Source of the DNA: Coriolopsis trogii
Taxonomy: Eukaryota > Basidiomycota > Agaricomycetes > Polyporales > Polyporaceae
Reading direction: 5' to 3'
NCBI GenBank assembly: GCA_020543525.1
Contig: JAHYIO010000033.1
Location: 2,666,001-2,730,000, forward strand
DNA length: 64,000 bases
A program made the position numbers and the translations under genes. Below are positions 22,728 through 35,419 of this stretch, piece after piece (within the stretch, counting starts at the first letter, position 1; every line of letters begins with the position of its first letter). Under the pieces are notes generated by a model that made no database searches, was not told where the DNA came from, and saw nothing but the letters and a program-made list of their open reading frames with translations.

Positions 22728-24446
22728 CTAGTTTGTCGGTGTCATGGGACTAACAGGACTCGTGCGTGGGTGCAGTTCAATCTCGTCCGAAGGCGTTCTG
22801 CCTGGGATCGGAAGCTCATCTTGCTCTTCTGCGGAGAGCGCGTCGCTATTGCCCAATGAAATGGTGGACGCTATCGAGCCAAGGACGCGCTCGAACACGA
22901 GGGTCTCCAGTGGAGTCGAAGTGGACACTTCCGCCCCTGAGCTCGAACTGTAGCGCGTGTCCAGCTGCACGAGCGAGCGTTTGACGTCCTGCAGATCGAG
23001 GAGAAACCGTGAGACGAGGATGGCGGTGATACTAATCGATGGGTCAAGACAAACGCAAGGCGAACGCCATAGTGTCACATACGGTTCTGTGAATGCGGTG
23101 ATGTTGCTCGTGGCTCCCAACGGTGTGAGGATCTGTACGAGACAGTTCTGTGGCAAGTTACTGGGGAGGCAGAGGACATACATACCGAGAGCAGGGTAAA
23201 CACAAGATGTAGGATGCTGAGAATCAGCAAGACTCTTTCGATGTCAGGCGGCGTAAGTGCCCAATCGGATATGGCGTGTACTCTACTATCGACTCACACG
23301 AAGTAAATGGTCCCTGTATGAATAGCAGTCCCAATGTAAGCTGATCTTCTATGCCATAGACACCAGTCACTCACCGTTGCGCAAGAGCACACTAACGAAC
23401 GACTGCCTTTTACGTAGCGAGCCGCTCCTACCCAGCTTGGACCATGTTTGATAGACGAGGATTGCGTCGGCAGCAATCAAGCACGTCCGCACCGCGATCA
23501 CAAACCTAGTCGAGATAGTCAGTCTACCGTCACGCACTCCAGCGTGAAGTGGACGTCGCCAGCAGTCACACGCACTTCTGGCCCTGTGCAGCAGTCACCG
23601 TATCACTCGCAGTGCATCCGAGGACTGGGATGTTGACGCCTGTCAGGTCGAACCGGAAGAAACTCTGCGCAGCCGATGGGTCAGCCTGTGGCGCGACGCA
23701 AGCGCTGCAAGATAGTTGGCTTACCAAGTCCACTCCAGTCGATACACAGGAAAGGACGAAGACAAGTAATGCAATAGGCAGGCTCCTACCGAGCGCGAAC
23801 GATCGTAGGCCGGAGAACGCTTGATAAATGTACGTCAGCACTTCGGCGCGTTACCGTTCACAGGGTCGCACTAGTGGCTGGTGATGAGACTCACCCGCCC
23901 ATATGAGGTATTGCATTGGTCCTAGTCCAAGAGCAGATCGTGCCAGCAGTGAGCAACTATCGGACGGGCGTGAGTCATGCGCCTGATTTGTGTTGCCCAT
24001 GCAACACTTGACCCTACCTCTACCACTCGTCAGTTAGTTGGAGTTGTATTCGGAATGGAAGTTCATGCGATGCTCACTTTATCCGAGAGGCTCATGAACC
24101 CGCAGACATTGAGGATGTTCACCGTGAGTACGATATATCGGTTGAGGATGAATAGAACGGTCGCGCCACTGAACCTCCCTCGCCAGAAGAGATCGACCTC
24201 CTTCTCGAACGTAATGACATACTCGTAGAATATGAGCACTGGAGGCGAGATCGTCAGTGCTCCCGTCCGATTTGTGACAATGCAAGGAAACATGCCTGAG
24301 GCTGCGAGGGCGCAATCTGCGTTGACGACCCTGTGGATCGCGTCAAATATCAGTGGACTTTGCCCCTCGCTGGCGATGTTATAAACGTACAATGCAGCGT
24401 ACTCTGCAATGAGCTCGGCAAGCTCGGAGCCGTCCTGAGAAGACAT
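22728..24446 (-). CDS. DUF6533-family seven-helix membrane protein, copy C
   Basis: Starts MSSQDGSELAELIAEYAAL at 24446 and ends at 22728. Exons encode VVNADCALAASG, then VLIFYEYVITFEKEVDLFW, ATVLFILNRYIVL, ILHLVFTLL, SSNITAFTEP and AILVSRFLLDLQDVKRS, with an acidic Ser/Glu-rich tail. The N-terminal MSSQD is shared with copy A, as are the block order and splice positions. The intron after the AAS-G block (24295-24239, 57 bp, stop-free and in frame) has a GC donor (G|GCATGT), where A and B have GTACGT and GTATGT. Splicing it restores the VLIFYEY block directly after G, as in the other copies. Confidence 0.78.
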
Positions 24447-25296
24447 GACAACTCGAGGGCGGAGGGAGAAGGGAGGTCGATTGAGTCCGATAAGGCTGCG
24501 CTATTTCACAGGCATCCTGGAGGTACATATGTCCTGAGAAGATGCATCAGCGTGTGTTTGCAATGGGAGAGCACCACCACGGGCCGCCAAAATCCGCTCG
24601 ATTGCAATTATATTTCTCAGCCGTTACGACATACTTTCCAGACATGGCGACCCTCGACTCACCAAAGCAGACTAGAGGATAGTATTTTCATATACAGTTC
24701 GCGGAGATGATCCGCCCGAAGGCTTTATGGTCAACGGACCTTGCAACTATTTTCATGCGCTAGGTTTATCGGCATACAGCCACATGTCTCGCGTAGAAGG
24801 CCCGGGCACGGTGCACCTCGGTCTCACGCGGTGCGATATTCGTTCTGGCTAGATCGCAGGCGATCTACGACGACATCTCTGCCTCTGCCTCGAGGCTCGC
24901 ACTCGCCTATGGGTCAACCGTAGCGCAGCATGTATTCGATGTGGATCCCTACCTTGAGTATGGTAAATGCGTCGACTGGCTTTGAGCCGCTTTAACAGCT
25001 GCGGTTTGGCCCATAACAGAGGTTCGCGCTCTTCCAGATAGACTTCCTCAGAAACATTGCGATGCGGATCGCTGAGCGGCCTGTAACATGGAGAGCGTCT
25101 GGTTTGATCTGTGGATGATGTTTATCGAAAATATAATAGGACTGCATGCATTTCATCAGAAGCCGACACCAAGTCGCATGGGGAGGTTGACCGATGTCCT
25201 CGCCTTCGAGCGTCAAAGCTGCGCGCGCGCTCAACGGAGGCCCGCCGGATTCGTCCACGCAAGCATAGAGTCTCTGTGATGTAAAGTACAATCACC
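24447..25296. other. Intergenic; no gene recognised
   Basis: Promoter side of copy C on the left and of the PaiB-like gene on the right (divergent). Open frames here lack motifs. Confidence 0.5.
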
Positions 25297-26058
25297 ATGT
25301 ACCTCCGCACTGTACACGCCGAGCACGATCTCCAGACCCTGTTCGCCTTCATCAGAGCGAACCCTTTGGGTATCTTCACGACGGCAATCGACTGCCCTTC
25401 CATCCCCTTTCTGCAGTCAAGCCATATCCCGTGGGTACTCGACGTAGGGGATCACAATGCAAACTCGGGTGGGAGCATCGGGAGGTTGCGTGGACACATG
25501 GCCCGAGCGAATCCACAAGTGAAGGCCATGATCACGGAACTCACCTCGTCCTCATCGAAATCCTCCACACTCTCACGCGACGTCCTCGTCCTCTTCAACG
25601 GGCCTGCGCACCACTATGTGACCCCCAAGTGGTACACCGAGACCAAGCCAGCGACGGGGAAGGTTGTTCCCACCTGGGACTACTCCGCAGTGCAAGTGTA
25701 CGGCCGCGCGACAGTGTACTTCGACGGCACGTCGGAGGAGACGGACACATTCCTATCGCGGTCGCTTCGAGACTTGACTGATGTCGGAGAGACGGAAATA
25801 ATGGGCCATGAACTCCCGTGGAAGGTCGAGGATGCGCCTGAGAGCTACGTTGGGCTCCTGAAGAGGGCGATTGTAGGAGTGGAGGTGGAGATCACGGACA
25901 TTGGCGGTAAGTGGAAGATGAGCCAGGAACTTGGCGAGGGGGACAGGGAGGGCACTACGTGTGGATTCGAGAGCATCGGGAGCGAGCTGGGGAGGTGCAT
26001 GGCGGAGACCATCAGGGAGCGGGGAGAGCTGGCAAAGCAAAGGAAGAGTAATACATGA
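25297..26058 (+). CDS. PaiB-like FMN-binding split-barrel protein
   Basis: One uninterrupted frame of 253 residues. The N-terminus (MYLRTVHAEHDLQTLFAFIRANPLG) and the later VLFNGPAHHYVTPKWY and VPTWDYSAVQVYG blocks are the hallmarks of the PaiB / putative-FMN-binding family (Pfam PF04299). In bacteria PaiB acts in polyamine-related regulation. Fungal members are usually intronless, single-domain and likely bind FMN as small oxidoreductases, but their substrate is unknown. The lack of introns among intron-rich neighbours fits a family of bacterial type, though transfer cannot be shown from this sequence alone. The C-terminus turns Glu/Arg-rich. Confidence 0.85.
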   Translation: MYLRTVHAEHDLQTLFAFIRANPLGIFTTAIDCPSIPFLQSSHIPWVLDVGDHNANSGGSIGRLRGHMARANPQVKAMITELTSSSSKSSTLSRDVLVLFNGPAHHYVTPKWYTETKPATGKVVPTWDYSAVQVYGRATVYFDGTSEETDTFLSRSLRDLTDVGETEIMGHELPWKVEDAPESYVGLLKRAIVGVEVEITDIGGKWKMSQELGEGDREGTTCGFESIGSELGRCMAETIRERGELAKQRKSNT

Positions 26059-26854
26059 CCTCGGGCTTCCCAGCCGTATATTGCTCGGACAGTCCATCAA
26101 TGAAGTCCAGAAACCATCCAAAGGGCGCGTATAATGACGAACATTCAGCAGGATGAAGATGCCAGATGGAACACACAGGAGTGGTGGTGGTGGTGGTGGT
26201 GGTGGTGGTGGTGGTGGTGGTGGTAGGAAACAGAGTTGTCTCGAGACACATCGTTCGCAACCAGGGCCTCATATGCTCGACACCAAGGATCTCAACGTCC
26301 GTTGTAGCCTCGTTTTCAGCGTGCATTGAGAGCACGCATCGCGCTCGCAGATATGTTGCCGTCGAGGAATTGAGAGTTTACACCGTGAAATGGGGCCCAT
26401 TGAATTTGGAGGCGGGAGGAGAATGGGAACGAGCGCCTGGAGAAGACGTCCACGAACGCGTCTTGCACTCAATCCACGACTCGCGGCTGCCAGTTCTTTG
26501 GACTCCTCCAACTGTTAATCGCGTATTTGCGGTCATCACTGGCATTCTATACCTGTGATACGCTGTTGATATGCATTTTGACACCGTGCGCGAAGTACGA
26601 AGGTCCAATACCCAAGTCCACTATGTCGGAAGCAGACTCCCAGCTACCGGTTTCAATAGTTTGGATACTCGTTCACTCCGCTGAGCGGGAGGTCATGTTC
26701 TCTCACAGCAAGCTTGAGCGTGGAGGCGAGGTTCTCTCATGTCTCTTATGAGATCAGTGGACCATGGTGCGCCAGAATTCAGGGAGACTTATAGTTCGGT
26801 ACGTTCCCTCTGCTTCGAGGTCCCACCCCATCCTCCCTCCTACTATCCACCGTG
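26059..26854. other. Intergenic with a trinucleotide microsatellite
   Basis: Downstream of the PaiB-like gene and upstream of the FAD monooxygenase. Apart from the repeat at 26181-26224 nothing is recognised; the open frame at 26166-26558 is largely created by that repeat. Confidence 0.5.
26181..26224. repeat. (GTG)n microsatellite
   Basis: A pure GTG/TGG tract of 44 nt, nearly fifteen perfect units, with no interruption. It lies outside any supported coding exon. Confidence 0.97.
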
Positions 26855-29553
<2,699 letters not shown>

Positions 29554-30479
29554 TTTCCGGTCTGCCTGTCTTGTGAGTCGTTTGTGGATTGGTACGTCCT
29601 GAACGCGGCTCATTTGATTGTGTTCTAGCTGTAATCTGCATTCTCATAGATGATGTGATGTGCGTGTACGTTGGTCTGACACCGGCATTGGTGTGCGGCA
29701 TCCTGAAGAGGAAGCGAAGTCCAGATTGCGACAGGGGTCCGCTGTCGCTCCCATTCGCCTGCGGAACCATTTGCCTACAACGTGATGGGAGTGTCCTTCA
29801 ATGATGGTACTGAAGTTCAGCGAAGTCCTCTCTGAACTCTGGCGAGAACATTCCTCCGACTCGGTGAAGGAGAATTGGTAGACCACTCTCATTGTATCAT
29901 TGCGCGACTGAGCGGCTGCTTCGCATTGAACTCAAGACGGACGGTTTAGCGAGATGTGTTTTCGCAAGGTTAACGCTCAAACGTCAAGGGAATACACGTG
30001 TTCTTCGTGGCAGCCTAGACTCCATCCCTATGCAGCGTGGTGGACGGACTGTAACAGCCTCCCATTTCTGAAGCATACCAGACGTCTTCCCGAATCCCTT
30101 CCTGCTCTCAGCTCATCTCCCTTCCGCTTCCCTTACTGCGGCACGAGGTGATCAGATACATAAGGCTCACAACCCCAGTGTGCAGCCCCTCTCACCACCA
30201 CTCTCTTGCCTACCCGCGTAAGTTGACTCTCATCGTCTCGTTTGGTTGAATACTGAATCTTGACCGGCAGGGATCTGGGACGCCTCACCGATCCTTCCTC
30301 CATATATCCCTGACGATCGACTGGTACGCTCCTGGACGCAGACTTCACGGAGTTCCAATCCATTCCGAATACTACCGTTCAAAGCCATCCGCCTCTTCCG
30401 AAACCCATCCTGCTTACTACCGACTTTTTCACTCTGAGCCACATCTTCAATTACACTCGACGCTTTTCCAACCGTCCTC
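29554..30479. other. Intergenic; no gene recognised
   Basis: 3' side of the monooxygenase and promoter region of the HET gene. A strongly C/T-rich stretch occupies roughly 30060-30240. No coding motif. Confidence 0.5.
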
Positions 30480-32465
30480 ATGTGGCTTCTCAGCACGGAC
30501 CGAGCGGAGTTGCACGAATTCATAGGCCCAGAGGCTGCCGAAGGTGGATACGCCATTCTCTCGCACGTATGGGACCGGGCTGGCGAACAGTCCTTCAAGG
30601 ACTTGAAGAGGCTCCGGAAACGATGCGACGTTTCGGGCGAGAACCCGCGTGATCTCGTATGCGACAAGATCCGCGAATGTTGCTTGCTCGCCGAGCGTCA
30701 CGACTTCAAGTGGGTCTGGATCGACACCTGCTGCATCGACAAGGCGAGCAGCTCCGAACTCTCTGAAGCTATCAACTCTATGTATCGCTACTACGCTTTC
30801 TCGCGGATCTGCTATGCCTACTTGGCCGACGTGCCTACCCAGGAGGCTCACACGTACACATTCTACGAACATCACTCGCCATTTCAGAACAGCAGGTGGT
30901 ACAAGCGGGGATGGACCCTTCAGGAGTTGATCGCCTCGCCTTTTCTCCTTTTTCTTTCGTCATCATGGGACATCCTGGGATCAAAGCATGACCTTGCGCC
31001 CGAGGTCGAGGAGGCGTCCCTCATACCCGCTGCTGTCTTGCGCATGGAGAAGAGCGCGCACGAGTTCAGCGTCTGTCAGCGTCTGTCATGGGCGTCGAGG
31101 AGGATTACCACGCGGCCTGAGGATGAGGCGTATTGTTTACTCGGGATCTTCGATGTCAACATGTCGACTCTCTACGGAGAAGGGAGGAAGGCGTTCAGGC
31201 GCTTGCAAGAGGAGATCATGCGGCGCTCCTCCGATACTACGCTCTTTGCATGGCGTGATGGCAGCGACGAACTTCAGAATCCCCTATATGAACGGAGAGG
31301 CTCTCGTGCTTCCCTATTTGCCACCACTCCCGTGAGCTTTTCAGGCGGGATATGTCGGTCTATTCGGTATAAGGCATCTGAAGTTCCCTCGTACTACTAT
31401 GGTTCCCATAATGGTTCTATGTCAACACAAGCACGGGCCCTGGTATGTCCCATCCGTGAATAAGACATTCCCCATTACACGTCCGCTGACGTAGCTTTGT
31501 AGCTGAGAATTCCGGGATCAGAAGAGATCAAGCAGGGTCCTCCCAGAGCGTTCCGACTTGTCCCGGACTGTATTCTCGCTGAAGTCCCCTTGGCGTATTC
31601 AGGCGAGCTCGATCGATGGTACGCTGACATGTCTTGGTACTGCGACTTTCCACCAGTGGGTGATCGACCCGATGAGAAGTTCGACGTCTTCTTGCTGCTA
31701 GCCAAGGACAGGAGCGACCATGACCCGATTCGCCCTCTGTTCTCTTGTCGTGATGTGTGGAGGGGGCATAGGCCAGTGGGAGAGTTCGTGTGGACATGGA
31801 CGAAGATCCGTCTCATGGATGATCAAGCTGCTTCCGAGTCACGACAGAATAGCAAACACCCCGTCGCATTCATGTCGATGAACGGCCACCTCGAACCTCC
31901 TTTCCGCATAGACCCTTCGTACATTCAAATGGATGGCTTTGGAAGCATCGAGGGACCTGTGATACTTCCCGGAGGGGAGGTCGCGATTGCAATGCTGCTC
32001 AAACCCCCATGGCGACTCAAACTAAACACCGTCATCATAATCCTCGGACAATGTGGGTCCCAGCAAGGACTTCGCTCGAACTTGCTCCGAGAATATAGCG
32101 GTCAACTACGGCGGGACCACTGGGTCAAGTTGGTTACACTTCACTCCTCAGAGCTCCGCGAGATCCCGATGGAAGTGTATATCACGTCTCACATCGGCCA
32201 CACTATCCACGACTGCCATATGGATCACATTTCCGATCATGGCTCCGAGAATGTTCCGGTAGGGAACTGCAAACTCGAACGCCTACTCGACCTGGATGCC
32301 ACATATGGTGAACACGCACATCCTTGCGATTGGCCCAAATACTCAACCAAAATATGGTTCACGCTGTGCAGCATCGGCTCCGGCACGACACTCATCCCGC
32401 ATATTCAGATGCTTCCCGAGTTCAATCTCTCATCTGTCCAGTGGATTATAGAATCTGACTCATAA
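30480..32465 (+). CDS. HET-domain (heterokaryon incompatibility) protein
   Basis: Two exons, 30480-31442 and 31503-32465, happen to be equal in length (963 nt each); 641 residues. The N-terminus carries the HET domain: GYAILSHVWD (~24), KWVWIDTCCIDKASSSELSEAI (~78-98), YRYYAFSRICYAYLADV and the WYKRGWTLQELIA block (~140), followed by the DEAYCLLGIFDVNMSTLYGEG motif (~225). HET proteins trigger cell death or growth arrest when unlike hyphae fuse; Agaricomycetes carry many, mostly uncharacterised. The C-terminal half (second exon) has no recognised domain. No NACHT or repeat domain is present. Both halves look intact. Confidence 0.92.
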
Positions 32466-32979
32466 GCCGCCGCACCGCAGCATCGTGGACAATTGATACC
32501 TCTGTAACCGACATATTACTACAACGTGTTGAATGGAGGTTTGAGAGGCAGCCTGCATCGTCACCCTATTTTACTTACCTTGTCATCTTGAGCTCCTCAA
32601 TGGTCCCACCAGGTCGTCTCTGCTCTCGTTCACCGAGTCCATCGAGTTGATTGAGTTGGATATGTTGACACAGTGCATACCGATCACATCCTTCGTCTAT
32701 GATTCTGGATGTACGCACTCCTATGCCGATATTTATATGAGTAGCTATCAGACATACATAGCCACAGATGGCGTATCGGTCGTTCACAATGAAAACAAGA
32801 GAGACAAGGATTTTGGGAGAGCCATCATCTGCGCAAATAGAAGCTCTATACAACAGTCTGAATACTGAGCAGCTCACTCGCACCAGAGAACCTCGGTTGC
32901 ATGACAAACGGGAAGGCAGAAGGCAGGCTGGACGCGGGAGTCAACGCCCATCACAAGGACGGAAAGGCCGATCACTCAC
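32466..32979. other. Intergenic; no gene recognised
   Basis: Lies between the HET stop and the end of the P450 relic. No motif or splice-consistent frame seen. Confidence 0.5.
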
Positions 32980-34599
32980 CTAATCAGCCCCGAACTCCAC
33001 GTCACTTTCACGTCCGTTGTCATCGCGTCTGCCGGAAGCGATATACGAAGTACCTGCAGCATTGATGCAATAGCGAGCCAAAGGGCATCGTCTGCAAAGT
33101 GTCGTCCGGGGCATCTCCTTCGTCCGAAGCCGAACGCAATGCGCGCCGGGTCCGGCTCGCCCCGGCCTCAGACTGATATCTATCTGGGTTGAACTGTTCT
33201 GGATCTGTGTATACGCTCTCGTCGTGGAGCATTGCCCGGCTCGTTGTCGTCAGCGAAAAGCTGGAGTGGCCTGATCATTCGTTTTCGTGGGTACCACGTA
33301 CCATAGGTTTGCGATGACAGTGGTACCTTTCGGGATGCTCATACCGCAATACTCGTCAGCAGCTGTTGTAGCATGCGGAACACCTGCGAGGACCGAGCGC
33401 AGATTTCGAAGTTCGTTCATCCTGTCGAACAATATGAGGAAAGAAATACATACCGAGCGGCGAGACCGCCTTCCACCTCAAGGTCTCCTTCACTACGTTT
33501 TCAACATACGTAAGACGAGCGCGATCCTCATACGTCGGAAGACGGTCTTGTCCGATTATCATGTCAATCTCCTCTTGGGCGCGTTCATCCGAGTAGAGGC
33601 TCATCGCATAAACAAAGTTGAGCATGGCGGCCACAGTCTAGTTGGACCCGCACGTCAGGGTCGAGCTTCGTACATGCGTTGATAACCGTGCTCACCAAAT
33701 CTGCGCCCGCTGAGAACTCACGTCGCATGAGAGTGGTGAGGGCTATCAGCAATAAAGGGAAGCGCGTACCGCTGTAGACGACTGCCGTACAGTCCATCAC
33801 GAGATCCTCCTTGTTAACCGTCCCTGGCAAATCGTCCCTTTCCAACAGTCGAGTGGCCATACACGGGTTTGCTTTGCCCGCAGCCTGATATAGTATATGA
33901 AAGGAATTCAGAAAGGCATCCAATGCAAAGCGGGGAAGATATACTCACCATACGCTTCTTGACCGCTTCGTAAGGAGCCGAACGCATCTTCAGTGCCAAC
34001 TCGCGAATTAAAGCCCCTTCGCGCTGGAATCTGCCACCAGGAAACCACGCAGGGAGATACTTCACTATTCGGACTATCAGCTAACCGGGACCCGCGAAGG
34101 ATGCCAGAGGACTTACGTATGGGGAATAGGTCGACAAGACTGTTTCCGGGAGTCCTCTCGTTGTTCTCCCGCACGGTCTCCGCAAGTGCCACGAAGTCGT
34201 CGTGGCCGGAGACGACCGGGTGGCCATATGCTACCATTAAGATCACAGCGCCAGCAAATCTGTCAAACGACGTCAGTGGAGAAGCAGCCACGAACCGGGC
34301 AGACGAGCTACGAACTGCTTTAAGTGCCTAGTGAGGTCTTGCGGTGTTTCGAGAAGCCGAGATAGCAGTGAAGTCACTTCCCGGGTCATGATTGGTCTAT
34401 AGAATCGAAGGTTGAAACTCTTGCTGCACGATACGTCTGTAGGCTTGCCAGGTCTTACCATACGACATGATGACGAGGTTCCAGTCGAAACGCATCCTGT
34501 TCATATGCGTGTCCGTCAACAGAAGACGGTGCTCGGAGGAGGAGAGAGGACGTACACGTCCTTCAGGTTTCCCCATATGATAGAGCGCGCTGGAGGCCC
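32980..34599 (-). pseudogene. Cytochrome P450 relic, 5' end cut by the transposon
   Basis: Blocks on the minus strand follow P450 order. They are GPPARSIIWGNLKDV (hinge, 34598 downward), FDWNLVIMSYGKTWQAYRR, YRPIMTREVTSLLSRLLETP and FAGAVILMVAYGHPV, then KYLPAWFPGG, NVVKETLRWKAVSPLG (helix K ExxR), FNPDRYQ and FGFGRRRCPGRHFAD (haem-binding Cys). The gene is broken in several ways. The membrane anchor and PPGP start are missing exactly where the element at 34600 begins. About 60 residues between the hinge and the FDWN block are absent. Reading frame is lost between QQEFQPS and FYRPIM (about 34385-34395) and again just before the haem motif (about 33165). Frameshifts could in part be sequence errors, but the truncation and deletion cannot. 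Confidence 0.85.
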
Positions 34600-34615
34600 C
34601 ATCAGGAAAAGGTCC
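34600..34615 (+). repeat. Left terminal inverted repeat of the transposon
   Basis: CATCAGGAAAAGGTCC; identical in all 16 positions to the reverse complement of 41704-41719. The next base outward differs (C here, A at the other end). Confidence 0.93.
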
Positions 34616-34630
34616 AGGCTCCGAGACGCT

Positions 34631-34779
34631 CTGAGGCGAACTGAGCCGCTCTGACTCAGAACATTCCAGACCATCCCAGAGTTCTGGAGCCAGAAGGTTC
34701 ACTTTCTGGCCCCAGAGCGTCCCAGACGCCGTTCAGTACGTATCAGACCGACCGCCAGACCGACTCAGAACAACTCAGA
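34631..34779 (+). repeat. Left subterminal decamer-spaced CTG/CAG array
   Basis: CTGA words start at 34631, 34641 and 34651. CAG words then start at 34657, 34667, 34677, 34691, 34713, 34723, 34734, 34744, 34756, 34766 and 34776. Most spacings are 10-12 bp, about one helical turn, while the bases between are not conserved. Confidence 0.8.
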
Positions 34780-35419
34780 TGGTTCAACGCGCTCTCGAGA
34801 GGCGCCATATAGGACATTTCCATGATCATACGTCCCGGCGACTGTGTCAGCAGGGCGAGAACCGAGGGACACTGGCAACTACGAATGGAAGGATAATACT
34901 ACTGAGGAGGCGATACTGTATGAAGCGTCGAGAAACAGGACATAATTTCAAGTATGCGCAATGTGAAGTACAAAAGTGAAACAGGGAAGAAGGAATGGAA
35001 TGAACATTGAGTGGGAGTAATGACGAAAAAGCGGCTAGATATGGACTGAGTGGGGAGGTAGAGAGAAATTGGCGCGGCGCGCCGCAATGAGAGAGGCATA
35101 TTGAAGGCATACGTATGACATGCGTCGTCTTTATGGCGTTGAGTGAGGATCATCGATGGGTATATGACAGCAGGCAGGCTGAAACACGCGGTGGACAGCA
35201 GGTGTAACCATGACTGATCGGGGAGCAAGGGAATTGTGAGCATCGTCGCATACATTGACCGGATTGACTCACCAGACCTGGGAGGTGATAGGGTCCATGC
35301 TCCCGCGGTTCAGGGCCTCCGTCCTCTCCAGTCTCGTGAGCAAGTTTGGCGGCTTTGGGTTAGTTGGAAGGCGACGTCAGGAGGTGATGGTGATGGTAGA
35401 TGAGTTGATATTCACGCAC

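Noticed and set aside
34591..34599. Clear target-site duplication at the transposon
   Set aside because: Flanks CCC (left) and TAT (right) differ; only an AT shared after trimming the repeats to 13 bp is possible, and AT is also part of the inverted repeat, so it proves nothing.
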